Below are positions 1-8,814 of a stretch of 64,000 bases of DNA, piece by piece. The notes beneath the pieces are model-generated. The model saw nothing but the letters and a program-made list of their open reading frames with translations. It did no database searches and was not told where the DNA came from. Origin of the DNA: Geofilum rhodophaeum (lineage in GTDB: Bacteria; Bacteroidota; Bacteroidia; Bacteroidales; Marinilabiliaceae); contig NZ_MWUJ01000012.1 of assembly GCF_002210225.1 (NCBI RefSeq), forward strand, positions 1 to 64,000, read 5' to 3'. The number at the start of each line of letters is the position of its first letter. The stretch's first letter is position 1. Made by a program: the position numbers and the translations under genes.

Positions 1-309
1 CCTTTGCTTTTCAATCTTGTCTCTTGCTCCTGCCTGCCTCGTTCGGCAGTGCCACTTCCTTTTCGAAAGCGGATGCAAAGTAAGGTCAAATTTTATCCCC
101 TTCCAAACGAATAAAGCAAGTAAATTTAAGCTCTAAAGCTAAAGCGCTTAAAAACAAGCCCAAGACTTTTCACTTTTAACACCCTTTCACAAAAGGGGAG
201 AACAGTAAAGATACAAAACAGCCATTTAAAATACAAGAAAAAAGACTCGCTGTCTGCAATATTATTTTCGTTGTTGTATCTTCGCAACAAACCAATTAAA
301 TCACTTCAA
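1..309. other. Intergenic left edge, no gene seen
   Basis: No convincing coding region on either strand. The interval holds a leftward promoter candidate at 76-107 and, at its right end, promoter-like sequence for the first rightward gene: TATCTTCG near 277-284 resembles the Bacteroidota -7 box TAnnTTTG. That placement supports a start downstream of position 271 for the first gene. Confidence 0.5.
76..107 (-). promoter_or_regulatory. Leftward promoter candidate
   Basis: On the minus strand TTTG (104-107) is followed after exactly 20 nt by TTACTTTG (76-83), one mismatch from TAnnTTTG. It would drive a transcript leaving the window to the left. The bases after the box (GCATCCGCTTTCG) remind me of promoters of stable-RNA operons in this phylum, but the transcribed gene lies outside the window, so its nature is inference. 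Confidence 0.45.
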
Positions 310-1044
310 GTGTCAAAAAGCGTAGTTCTGATCCCCACCTATAACGAGTGTGAGAATATTGAAGCCATCACCAGAGCTGTATTGAATCAGCCTGTTGCCA
401 ACCTGCACCTCCTGATCATCGACGACAACTCCCCGGACGGGACTGCAGCGCTGGTAAAAAAGATGCAAAAGGAGTTTCCACAACAGCTTCACTTACTCGA
501 ACGTGCCGGCAAACAAGGTTTGGGAACGGCCTACATTGCCGGATTCAAATGGGCCCTGGAAAAAGCTTACGACTACATCTTTGAAATGGATGCGGACTTT
601 TCGCACCCCCCGGAAGATCTGGTGCGCCTGTATGAGGCCTGCACCCTGGAAGGGGCCGACCTGGCCATTGGCTCCCGTTACAAATCGGGGGTTAATGTGG
701 TCAACTGGCCTATGGGTCGTGTATTGATGTCGTACTTTGCCTCTGTTTATGTGCGACTGGTAACACGCATGCCCGTTATGGATACCACAGCAGGCTTCAA
801 GTGCTACCACCGCAGGGTGCTGGAGACCATCAATCTGGACAAGATTCGCTTCAAGGGCTATGCTTTCCAAATAGAAATGAAATTTACAGCCTGGAAATAT
901 GGCTTTCACCTGATTGAGGTGCCCATTATATTTACCGACCGCAAACAAGGCAGCTCCAAAATGAGCGGGGGCATCTTTAGCGAGGCGGTTCTGGGGGTAT
1001 TAAAAATGAAGCTAAGCAGTTTTTTCAAATCTTATAAACGATAA
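310..1044 (+). CDS. Polyprenol-phosphate mannosyltransferase (GT2)
   Basis: Family 2 glycosyltransferase of the dolichol-phosphate-mannose synthase type, which transfers mannose from GDP-mannose to a polyprenyl phosphate at the inner membrane. The usual N-terminus (V/M)SKSVVLIPTYNE is followed by DDNSPDGTA, the metal/nucleotide motif EMDADFSHPP and GSRY. The C-terminus stops at FFKSYKR without added membrane helices, so this is the short catalytic-domain form. I prefer the GTG at 310: it gives the family N-terminus, and the in-frame ATG at 271 sits inside promoter-like sequence. It is followed 4 nt later by the dihydroorotase, so the two are probably co-transcribed. The acceptor lipid and final glycan are unknown. 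Confidence 0.87.
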   Translation: MSKSVVLIPTYNECENIEAITRAVLNQPVANLHLLIIDDNSPDGTAALVKKMQKEFPQQLHLLERAGKQGLGTAYIAGFKWALEKAYDYIFEMDADFSHPPEDLVRLYEACTLEGADLAIGSRYKSGVNVVNWPMGRVLMSYFASVYVRLVTRMPVMDTTAGFKCYHRRVLETINLDKIRFKGYAFQIEMKFTAWKYGFHLIEVPIIFTDRKQGSSKMSGGIFSEAVLGVLKMKLSSFFKSYKR

Positions 1045-1048
1045 AACA

Positions 1049-2389
1049 ATGAGCAGTACACTGATAAAAAACGCCTTGATGGTCAACGAGGGCAAAAGTT
1101 TTAAGGGCAGTCTGCTTATAAAGGAGGGACTGATTGCCGAAATTTATCCCGAGGAGGCCGTTTTGCCGAACGAAGATACTGTTGTTGATGCGGAAGGCAA
1201 ATGGTTGTTGCCGGGTGCCATCGACGATCAGGTGCACTTTCGGGAGCCGGGCCTTACCCACAAGGCCGACATCGCCAGTGAGTCCGCTGCAGCTGTAGCC
1301 GGTGGCATCACTTCTTTCATGGAGATGCCCAACACCAATCCGCAAAGCACCACCTTAGAAGCCCTGGAAGCCAAATATCTTTTAGGTGCTGAAAAATCCC
1401 TGGCCAACTACTCCTTTTACATGGGGGCCACCAACGACAACCTTCAGGAAGTCCTGAAGGTTAATCCGAAGGATGTTTGCGGCATTAAAGTCTTCATGGG
1501 TTCCTCCACCGGCAATATGCTGGTCGATAACAAGGAAACCCTGAAACTCTTGTTCAGCGAGATTCCCATGCTTATTGCCACCCATTGTGAAGACGAGGCG
1601 ACCATCCGGCACAACATGTCCCTTTTCCGCGAAAAATATGGGGCACAAATGCCCTTCCGTTATCACCCCGACATCCGCAGCACCGAGGCCTGTTACCGGT
1701 CTTCGTCGGTAGCGGTAGACCTGGCTACCCGCTACAACAGTCGTTTGCACATCCTGCACCTAAGTACCGAAAAAGAGCTCTCGCTGTTGAATAATCGCCT
1801 GCCTCTGTCCGAAAAAAGAATTACGGGAGAAGTGTGTGTTCATCACCTGTGGTTCAGTCGCACCGATTACGACCGGTTGGGTACGCGCATCAAGTGGAAT
1901 CCTGCGGTAAAGGAAGAGAGCGACCGGGATGCCCTGCGTGAGGGACTGAAGAACAATCTCTTGGATGTGGTGGCTACCGATCATGCACCACACATGCTGG
2001 AAGAAAAAAATCAGGCTTATTTTGAGGCTCCATCGGGTGGACCACTGGTGGAACATGCGCTACTGGCCATGCTGGCCTTGGTAGAGCAAGGTGTTTTTAC
2101 CCTGGAAACGGTGGTGGAAAAAATGTGTCACGCACCGGCCACGCTGTTTCGCATCGATAAAAGAGGCTACCTTAGAACCGGCTACCATGCCGACCTGGTG
2201 CTGGTCGACCCCAAAGCTGCACAAACCATCTGCGATGAAGGGGTACGGTACAAATGCCGGTGGAGTCCCTTTAGCGGACAAAGCTTTGCGCACAGCGTGG
2301 AAAGCACCTGGGTCAACGGACAAAGAGTTTTTCATAAGGGCAATATAAACCCATCGGTGCGTGGGCAACGTCTGCACTTTAACAGCTAA
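1049..2389 (+). CDS. pyrC: Dihydroorotase (class I amidohydrolase)
   Basis: Cytoplasmic amidohydrolase interconverting carbamoyl-aspartate and dihydroorotate in pyrimidine synthesis. 446 residues, normal for class I. Motifs: PGAIDDQVHFREPGLTHKAD at about 55-74, GIKVFMGSSTGN (candidate carboxylated Lys), THCEDE, LHILHLST and VATDHAPH. The canonical metal motif DxHxHxR reads D59-D-Q61-V-H63-F-R65, so the first metal His is Gln. From memory similar Gln variants occur elsewhere in Bacteroidota, so this may be a lineage trait rather than decay; the remaining motifs look intact. It lies between the mannosyltransferase and a lipoprotein in a tight run. An allantoinase/hydantoinase-like activity is the main alternative. 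Confidence 0.85.
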   Translation: MSSTLIKNALMVNEGKSFKGSLLIKEGLIAEIYPEEAVLPNEDTVVDAEGKWLLPGAIDDQVHFREPGLTHKADIASESAAAVAGGITSFMEMPNTNPQSTTLEALEAKYLLGAEKSLANYSFYMGATNDNLQEVLKVNPKDVCGIKVFMGSSTGNMLVDNKETLKLLFSEIPMLIATHCEDEATIRHNMSLFREKYGAQMPFRYHPDIRSTEACYRSSSVAVDLATRYNSRLHILHLSTEKELSLLNNRLPLSEKRITGEVCVHHLWFSRTDYDRLGTRIKWNPAVKEESDRDALREGLKNNLLDVVATDHAPHMLEEKNQAYFEAPSGGPLVEHALLAMLALVEQGVFTLETVVEKMCHAPATLFRIDKRGYLRTGYHADLVLVDPKAAQTICDEGVRYKCRWSPFSGQSFAHSVESTWVNGQRVFHKGNINPSVRGQRLHFNS

Positions 2390-2400
2390 ACAACAAAAAA

Positions 2401-2928
2401 ATGAGGACCTTTAAACCAGAAAGAATTCTCACAGGATTGGCGGGACTGCTGTTGTTGGGATTGGGGGCTTGTGAGCAAGTGCAGGAACCCAGTGGGGCAG
2501 CCCTTCCAACTCATTTGCCCAATGGCGCTGTTTTACTGAGCGACACCCTGGTGTACAGTGTCGATTTGGTACCTGCCGACAGTCTGGACACCTGGTCGGC
2601 CTGGCGCCTGCGTCATGTGGCGCCGCGGCCTATGGCGGACTTCCTGCTCAATGAAGTTTATGACGGGAGCTTGCAGGCCTACGACTATTTCAGCGACCAG
2701 CCCCTAAGCATCGACGAAGTGCGTCGGCGCGAGCAGGCCGACGATTATCACCGTAATTTGGTGGAGGAGTTTCAGTTTGAAGAAACCTGGTACTATCTGC
2801 CCGGGGAGCAACGCTTCCACAAGGAAGTCCACGCCCTGGTGTTGGCCTACAGTCTCTACGCCAGTGACGGCAGTCTCCGTGGCCGTAAACCAGTACTTCG
2901 GATAAGGCTCAACACCAACAACGACTAG
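2401..2928 (+). CDS. Predicted lipoprotein, unknown function
   Basis: 175-residue lipoprotein: N-terminal basic stretch, hydrophobic core LAGLLLLGLGAC with a lipobox Cys at about residue 24, then a mature acidic domain. The segment from MADFLLNEVYDGSLQAYDYF through EEFQFEETWYYLPG to RKPVLRIRLN faintly resembles the fold of GldN-type type IX secretion lipoproteins (alternating acidic and aromatic residues, an E-x-W-Y motif), but I do not claim homology. It starts 11 nt after the dihydroorotase and is probably in the same transcript. Its stop codon shares the palindrome CTAG (2925-2928) with the stop of the convergent aspartate kinase. Confidence 0.7.
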   Translation: MRTFKPERILTGLAGLLLLGLGACEQVQEPSGAALPTHLPNGAVLLSDTLVYSVDLVPADSLDTWSAWRLRHVAPRPMADFLLNEVYDGSLQAYDYFSDQPLSIDEVRRREQADDYHRNLVEEFQFEETWYYLPGEQRFHKEVHALVLAYSLYASDGSLRGRKPVLRIRLNTNND

Positions 2929-4172
2929 CGCAACACAAAACGGGCTACTTTGCGGGTAATTTGAGAATCAATTACCTCCCGCCCACGGGTCATAGCATCA
3001 ATGGCGCCAGGTGTGTATTGTCTTATGGTCAGGAGCTGCACCCCTTCATTGTAGCGCACTACAAAATTGCTTTTCAAAGCATCAAGCAGCGCCTCAGTGG
3101 CGCCGTTGCTGTCGAAACAGGCACTGAAGTTCAATGCCGAATTCTGCATCAGGTTCATTTTTATACGAAAACGGGAAAAGTAAGCAATCAACTCCAGCAA
3201 CTTATCTTCCATAATAAAGGAAAAATCACGGGGAGAGGCAGTCAAAAACACCTGCTTATCTTTAAGTATATATATGGGCTGCCCAGCATCCCCTTCCCGG
3301 CCATCTGCAATCACGGTTCCGGGATTATCCGGAGCAATAAAGGACTTCACATACAAGGGAATACCCTTATTCTGAAGGGGCTTTAATGTTTTGGGATGAA
3401 TGACCTGAGCCCCGTAAAAGGCCAGTTCTATGGCCTCATTGTACGAAAGTTCATCCAGCTTAACGGCATCCGGGTACCAACGTGGATCGGCATTAAGCAC
3501 GCCCGGAACATCCTTCCAGATGGACACAGACGCCGCGCCCATGGTGTGGGCAATAATGGCTGCCGTGTAATCGGACCCTTCACGCCCCAACGTGGTAGTC
3601 AGGTTGCTGCGGGTTCCCCCCAAAAATCCCTGGGTAAGCCATAAACGGCCCTTCGCTTCATCAAAAGTATCCTGCATCCTGCTTTGGGTAAGCTCCCAGT
3701 CGACATTGGCATCGCGGTACAAGTCGTCGGTTTTCAACACCGTTTTTACATCTACCCATTGATGCTCCAGCGCTTCCTTCTGCCAGTAATCGCTGATGAT
3801 GCTGGTAGAAAACAGCTCCCCAAAGGACACCACTTGGTCGTACTCAAAATCGTAATGCAGCGAAGGCGCTTGCCGCAAACGCTGCGACAACAGCTCCTGA
3901 AGTCGGTTAAATCCTTCACTCTCATTTTCCCCACCCAGCAAATCGGCTATGATGCCCTGGTGAAAATCGACAATCTGAGCAAACTTTTCCCAAAGCTGCT
4001 CCTGCTTCCCATCAAAATAGAAGCGTGTAAGTTCCTCAAAAGCATTGGTCATTTTACCCATGGCCGAAACCACCACAACCAAGGGTTGCACGGTTGAGCG
4101 AACAATCGAAGTAATGTTGCTTACGCCATCGGCATTCTGTACCGAAGCGCCACCGAATTTATATACCTGCAT
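2925..4172 (-). CDS. lysC: Aspartate kinase (monofunctional)
   Basis: Phosphorylates aspartate as the first step to lysine/diaminopimelate, threonine and methionine. 415 residues. Begins MQVYKFGGASVQNADG (KFGGxSV nucleotide motif); it contains VVVVSAMGKMTN, TTTLGREGSDYTAAIIAH (substrate/phosphate loop) and WKDVPGVLNADPR. The C-terminal ~130 residues form the ACT regulatory part (FLTASPRDFSFIMEDKL and LNFSACFDS). It lacks a homoserine dehydrogenase domain, so it is not the fused ThrA type. It converges on the lipoprotein with a 4-nt overlap. Feedback regulation through the ACT region is expected but the effector cannot be read from sequence. Confidence 0.93.
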   Translation of the reverse strand: MQVYKFGGASVQNADGVSNITSIVRSTVQPLVVVVSAMGKMTNAFEELTRFYFDGKQEQLWEKFAQIVDFHQGIIADLLGGENESEGFNRLQELLSQRLRQAPSLHYDFEYDQVVSFGELFSTSIISDYWQKEALEHQWVDVKTVLKTDDLYRDANVDWELTQSRMQDTFDEAKGRLWLTQGFLGGTRSNLTTTLGREGSDYTAAIIAHTMGAASVSIWKDVPGVLNADPRWYPDAVKLDELSYNEAIELAFYGAQVIHPKTLKPLQNKGIPLYVKSFIAPDNPGTVIADGREGDAGQPIYILKDKQVFLTASPRDFSFIMEDKLLELIAYFSRFRIKMNLMQNSALNFSACFDSNGATEALLDALKSNFVVRYNEGVQLLTIRQYTPGAIDAMTRGREVIDSQITRKVARFVLR

Positions 4173-4248
4173 GCGCCTTTTGTCTTTTGATCCTGTTCTA
4201 TTATAAAGTTGACTGGGTCAAAATAAAAGTAAATACTTTCAAAAACCT

Positions 4249-4256
4249 TACTTTTG
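4249..4256 (+). promoter_or_regulatory. -7 box upstream of mfd
   Basis: TACTTTTG matches TAnnTTTG exactly, 16 nt before the mfd ATG. No good TTG element is seen at the usual 19-21 nt upstream, so only the -7 half is supported. Confidence 0.45.
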
Positions 4257-4272
4257 TGCAAAAATTTAGCGC

Positions 4273-7200
4273 ATGAGTTCCGTTCCTACGCCAGCAGAGC
4301 GATATCTGCAACACCCCCAGGTCGAAACACTCCAACATTGGTTGCAAAACGCCGGGCAGCCGCTGCTGCTCAAGGGACTCACCGGCTCGTCCACAGCCCT
4401 GGTGGCTGCTGCCCTCAGGGACCAACGCCCACAGTTGTTGGTACTGAGCGACAAGGAAGCTGCGGCCTATTTGTACCACGACCTGGTGCAGTTGCATGGC
4501 GAGGGAAGTGTCTTTTTCTTACCCTCTACCTACAAACGCTCGCCCGAATTTGGGCAACCCGACAGCAGTCAACTCATCCTGCGCACCGAAGCCCTGCAGC
4601 AACTGCGACGGGCAAAGGCGGGACAGTTTTGCGTCAGCTACACCGAGGCCTTGCTCGAGAAAGTGCCGGGCAGTCGGGTCATTGAGCAACAAACCCTCAC
4701 CCTGCAACGTGGCGAGCAAATCGATTTGTTCTTTATCGTAGACTTTTTGAAGGAGCTGGGGTTCAAAAAGTCCGACTTCGTTTACGAGCCCGGCTACTAT
4801 TCGGTGCGCGGCTCCATATTAGATGTTTACAACTATTCGTACGAAGAACCCTTCCGCATCGATTTCTTTGGCGACGAGGTCGAAAGCATCCGCTCCTTCG
4901 ACATAGAAACCCAGCTGTCGCAAAACAGCTTTGATGAAATCACCCTTATTCCGGAATTGGGAGCCGACGAAGAGGGCAAGGACTTTACCTCCCTGGCCCA
5001 GGCTTTAAGTCCCGAGGTGTTGGTGTGGATAGACACCCCAGACCTGATTCGTGACCGCATGAATCAGATCATGGAGAAAGTGCAAGAAAAACAAGCCCAT
5101 ATTGCACGAGACGAAAGTCGCGACCAAAAAATACCAGCCCCCACCCAACTGGTCGACGGCGACCAGTTGTTCCACGACCTCAGCGCACGTCCCCTGCTCC
5201 TGTTGAACCATGCAGGCAGTTTTCAGTCCGTCCAAACCCTGCGCTTTAAAACACAAACCCAGCCCCTCTTCCACAAAAATTTTGATCTGGTAGAGGAAAA
5301 CATCCGTGAAAATCAGGATGCCGGGTACCAGGTCTTTATTCTTTCCGACAATCCGCGCCAGCACGAACGACTGCGCGCCATTTTCAAAGACCGGGGCGCC
5401 AAAATTCACTACGAAGAACTGGGCCATGCCCTGCATGAGGGCTTTACCGACCACGACCTGAAGCTCTGTTGCTACACCGACCATCAGCTTTTCGACCGCT
5501 TTCATAAATACACCTTACGTACAGACAAGAGTCGCACCGCCCGCCAAAGCATTTCTATGAAGGAGCTGACGCGACTGAATCCGGGCGATTACGTGGTACA
5601 CATCGACCATGGTATCGGGCGTTTTGGGGGACTCGTAACCATGGAGGAGAACGGGGTCCGCCAGGAAGCCATCCAGCTTGTTTACCGCGACAACGACGTA
5701 CTGCTGGTCAACATCCATTCGCTGCACCGCATCAGCAAATACAAAGGTTCGGAGGGTGAGCCACCCAAAGTACACAAACTGGGCCACGCCGCCTGGTCCA
5801 AAATGAAAGAAAAGACCAAGAAAAAGGTCAAAGACATTGCCCGCGAGCTCATTGCCCTTTATGCCCGGCGCAAGGCCGAACCAGGCTATGCCTTTTCGGG
5901 CGACTCGTACCTGCAAACCGAACTGGAAGCGTCTTTTATATACGAGGATACGCCCGATCAGCAAAAAGCTACACAGGCGGTAAAAATCGATATGGAAGAA
6001 AGCACCCCAATGGACCGCCTGGTTTGTGGGGATGTGGGCTTTGGAAAAACAGAAATAGCCATCCGCGCCGCCTTTAAGGCTGTCACCGACAACAAGCAGG
6101 TGGCGGTTTTGGTGCCCACCACCATTCTGGCCTTTCAACACTTCCACACCTTTCGCGAACGCCTGTCCGATTTCCCGGTACGCATTGAATACGTCAGCCG
6201 CCTGCGTAAGCCCGCTGAAATTCGCCAGGTTCTTAAAGACACCAGCGAAGGCAAGGTCGACATTCTCATTGGCACCCACCGCCTGATTGGAAAGGATGTG
6301 CAGTTTAAAGACCTGGGACTGCTCATCGTTGATGAAGAGCAACGCTTTGGCGTTGCTGTAAAGGAAAAACTGAAAAGACTGAAAATCAACGTCGACACCC
6401 TCACCCTAACCGCCACCCCCATCCCGCGTACCTTGCAGTTTTCGCTCATGGGTGCCCGCGACTTAAGTATTCTAAACACCCCTCCGGCCAACCGTCATCC
6501 CATCTTTACCGAACTGCATGGTTTCAACGAAGACATCATCAAAGAAGCCATCCTATACGAAGTGGAGCGCAACGGTCAGGTATTCTTCATCAACAACCGC
6601 GTTCAAAACATTCAGGAAATTCAGGACCTGATTAAGCGAATACTTCCCGACATCAAAACCGTAGTGGCACACGGACAAATGGACGGCACCACGCTCGAGA
6701 AAATCATGCTCGATTTTATTGATGGCACCTACGACGTGCTCATAGCCACCACCATTATCGAATCGGGACTGGACATTCCCAACGCCAACACCATCATCAT
6801 CAACAACGCCCATCAATTTGGCCTGAGTGAGCTGCACCAGCTGCGCGGACGGGTGGGCCGTTCCAATAAAAAAGCCTTCTGCTACCTGTTGGCACCCCCC
6901 GTGAGCACCCTCACCAACGATGCCCGTCGGCGCCTGACCATCCTCGAAGAGTTCTCCGACCTGGGCAGTGGTTTTCAGATAGCCATGCAGGATCTCGACA
7001 TACGTGGGGCCGGGAACCTGCTGGGTGGCGAGCAAAGCGGCTTCATCAGCGACATTGGCTACGAAACCTACCAACGGATATTGGAAGAAGCCTTGTTGGA
7101 ACTGCGTGAGACCGAATTCCCCGACCTGGAAGTGCGTCCCCAACAGGCCGCCAAACTGCCTGAAGATCTGCGCTTCGTAAGCGACTGCCTGATTGACACC

Positions 7201-7653
7201 GACTTGGATGTACGCTTCCCGGAAACCTACATCTCCAACACAGCCGAGCGCATGGAACTCTACCGCGAACTCGACAACATAAAAGAAAAAGATGAACTGG
7301 AGACTTTTGAAAAGAATCTGATCGATCGTTTCGGGCCCCTGCCCGAAAAAGCAGAGCAATTGCTGGCCCTGGTGAGCATCCGGATCACAGCGCTTACGCT
7401 GGGTATCGAAAAAATCAGCTACAAAAGAAATCATGTTCGCCTGTCCTTTGTCTCCAATCAGGAATCCCCCTTCTACCGCTCGTCGGTATTTCAGAACATC
7501 CTACAGTGGCTGCAGCGCAATCACAAATTGGCGCGTATGGAAGAAAGACAAGACAAACTCTGGTTGTTGGTACCCAAGGTTACTCAGGTAACTCAGCTGG
7601 AGACGCTTTTGCAACAATTAAAAACCCCCATCGGAGAAACAACAGCAGGCTAG
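4273..7653 (+). CDS. mfd: Transcription-repair coupling factor
   Basis: ATP-dependent translocase that displaces stalled RNA polymerase and recruits UvrA to transcribed-strand lesions. 1126 residues, close to the usual ~1150. Order: N-terminal UvrB-like region; CarD-like RNA polymerase interaction domain around 430-520 (LNPGDYVVHIDHGIGRFGG); helicase domain with Walker A GDVGFGKTEIAIRAAFKA near 585 and the box DEEQRFG near 686; LTLTATPIPRTLQFSLMGAR; second RecA lobe with IIESGLDIPNANTIIIN and QLRGRVGRS; C-terminal TRCF domain from about 990. It stands alone, convergent with the orphan regulator, sharing the CTAG stop palindrome at 7650-7653. Confidence 0.97.
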   Translation: MSSVPTPAERYLQHPQVETLQHWLQNAGQPLLLKGLTGSSTALVAAALRDQRPQLLVLSDKEAAAYLYHDLVQLHGEGSVFFLPSTYKRSPEFGQPDSSQLILRTEALQQLRRAKAGQFCVSYTEALLEKVPGSRVIEQQTLTLQRGEQIDLFFIVDFLKELGFKKSDFVYEPGYYSVRGSILDVYNYSYEEPFRIDFFGDEVESIRSFDIETQLSQNSFDEITLIPELGADEEGKDFTSLAQALSPEVLVWIDTPDLIRDRMNQIMEKVQEKQAHIARDESRDQKIPAPTQLVDGDQLFHDLSARPLLLLNHAGSFQSVQTLRFKTQTQPLFHKNFDLVEENIRENQDAGYQVFILSDNPRQHERLRAIFKDRGAKIHYEELGHALHEGFTDHDLKLCCYTDHQLFDRFHKYTLRTDKSRTARQSISMKELTRLNPGDYVVHIDHGIGRFGGLVTMEENGVRQEAIQLVYRDNDVLLVNIHSLHRISKYKGSEGEPPKVHKLGHAAWSKMKEKTKKKVKDIARELIALYARRKAEPGYAFSGDSYLQTELEASFIYEDTPDQQKATQAVKIDMEESTPMDRLVCGDVGFGKTEIAIRAAFKAVTDNKQVAVLVPTTILAFQHFHTFRERLSDFPVRIEYVSRLRKPAEIRQVLKDTSEGKVDILIGTHRLIGKDVQFKDLGLLIVDEEQRFGVAVKEKLKRLKINVDTLTLTATPIPRTLQFSLMGARDLSILNTPPANRHPIFTELHGFNEDIIKEAILYEVERNGQVFFINNRVQNIQEIQDLIKRILPDIKTVVAHGQMDGTTLEKIMLDFIDGTYDVLIATTIIESGLDIPNANTIIINNAHQFGLSELHQLRGRVGRSNKKAFCYLLAPPVSTLTNDARRRLTILEEFSDLGSGFQIAMQDLDIRGAGNLLGGEQSGFISDIGYETYQRILEEALLELRETEFPDLEVRPQQAAKLPEDLRFVSDCLIDTDLDVRFPETYISNTAERMELYRELDNIKEKDELETFEKNLIDRFGPLPEKAEQLLALVSIRITALTLGIEKISYKRNHVRLSFVSNQESPFYRSSVFQNILQWLQRNHKLARMEERQDKLWLLVPKVTQVTQLETLLQQLKTPIGETTAG

Positions 7654-8705
7654 GACAACAAGCGCAAAAGGATTTCCCGATTGCCCAAAAAGTTGCGCCC
7701 TATGGCCGAGGCTTCACAAGGAAAAGTCTTCCGGGCAACCAACAGCTCCACCTGAGTAGTTCCCCCTTCTTCTCCTTCAATTAACTTTTGAATGGGTGCA
7801 AAGTCCGCCAGCCAAGCGGAAAGCTGCCCCCCCACGGCAATTTGTGGTAAAACCGTTTTAAAACCCGGACTTTGTCCCACAATTTGACCCTCATGATTCA
7901 CCACCATTATCCCCTCCGACTCACCAAAAATGGCCGAGCGGAAAAGATTGCACGAACGTACGGCCACCCGCTCGGCAGTAATGTCGTTTAACACCAATTG
8001 CAAGGCCTGCTTCCCGTTAAAGCTGATCCAACTGGCACTTATGGCTACATCCAATGGTTTTCCATGCAAGCCACACACCTGTATACCCAAACGTTGGGGC
8101 AACTTTCCTGAAAGGACCTCCTGATTTAAATAGGTCGCAAATGCGTCCTGGAAATCCTTTCCAACAAAATCCTGGAAAGGCAGGCCAATCATGTCCTCAA
8201 TATAATGCGTATGAAACAACTTCAGTGCCTCTATATTTAAGTATTGGATTCTTCCCTTTTCCAAAATCACCAAAGGCACCGGTGCATCCGATAAAAACTT
8301 ACGAAAACGTTCCTCTCTGCGCTTCTGATCCATCACAGCTTTGTGCTTGTAATAAGCCAGATCAATGGTTATGGCCAATTCCTTTTTCTGAACCGGCTTT
8401 ACCAGATAACCATAAGAATTACTCACAATGGCCCTTTCAACCACCACGGAGCTGGTATCGCTCGAGACAAAAATCACGGGGATCTCCAGATTACGTTGAA
8501 TTTTCTCTGCTGTTTGAATACCATCCATCTCTCCATCCAGGTGGATGTCCATCAACACCACGTCCGGACGCTCCACCGCACAAAGCTCCAAGGCCTCTGT
8601 CCCCGATCCACAGCGCCCAGTCAACTCATACCCCATATCCTTAATAAACAGCGCAAAAATCGCTGAAAGAAACTTATCGTCCTCAACTATCAAAATTCTG
8701 CGCAT
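7650..8705 (-). CDS. Orphan response regulator, REC-PAS-PAS
   Basis: Receiver domain at 1-120 with acidic pair D9/D10, phosphoacceptor D53 in VVLMDIHLDG and conserved K103 in LVKPVQ. It is followed by a PAS-like domain around 135-255 (FLSDAPVPLVILEKGRIQYLN, ending QLVLNDITAERV) and a second, more degenerate PAS-like segment to the end (SEGIMVVNHEGQIVGQSPGF). There is no DNA-binding, GGDEF or kinase output domain, so it probably acts through protein contacts. No histidine kinase is adjacent. Such REC-PAS proteins are common as stand-alone regulators in Bacteroidota, but the partner and output are unknown. It overlaps the end of mfd by 4 nt. Confidence 0.82.
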   Translation of the reverse strand: MRRILIVEDDKFLSAIFALFIKDMGYELTGRCGSGTEALELCAVERPDVVLMDIHLDGEMDGIQTAEKIQRNLEIPVIFVSSDTSSVVVERAIVSNSYGYLVKPVQKKELAITIDLAYYKHKAVMDQKRREERFRKFLSDAPVPLVILEKGRIQYLNIEALKLFHTHYIEDMIGLPFQDFVGKDFQDAFATYLNQEVLSGKLPQRLGIQVCGLHGKPLDVAISASWISFNGKQALQLVLNDITAERVAVRSCNLFRSAIFGESEGIMVVNHEGQIVGQSPGFKTVLPQIAVGGQLSAWLADFAPIQKLIEGEEGGTTQVELLVARKTFPCEASAIGRNFLGNREILLRLLS

Positions 8706-8773
8706 ATGGCCAGATACTTAGTAACAATTTGAAATAAAGAAGACTCAAGTGCGGATATTAAAACACTTAAGAC

Positions 8774-8781
8774 TAATTTTG
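8774..8781 (+). promoter_or_regulatory. -7 box upstream of coaX
   Basis: TAATTTTG, an exact TAnnTTTG match, 33 nt before the coaX start in the divergent gap between the regulator and coaX. A clear upstream TTG at the right distance is not seen. Confidence 0.4.
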
Positions 8782-8814
8782 CCGGCATAAAATGCTCAAC
8801 CGTGTTCAAAAATA

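Noticed and set aside
271-309. ATG at 271 as start of the mannosyltransferase
   Set aside because: The first 13 codons fall in promoter-like sequence and do not match the family N-terminus; GTG 310 does.
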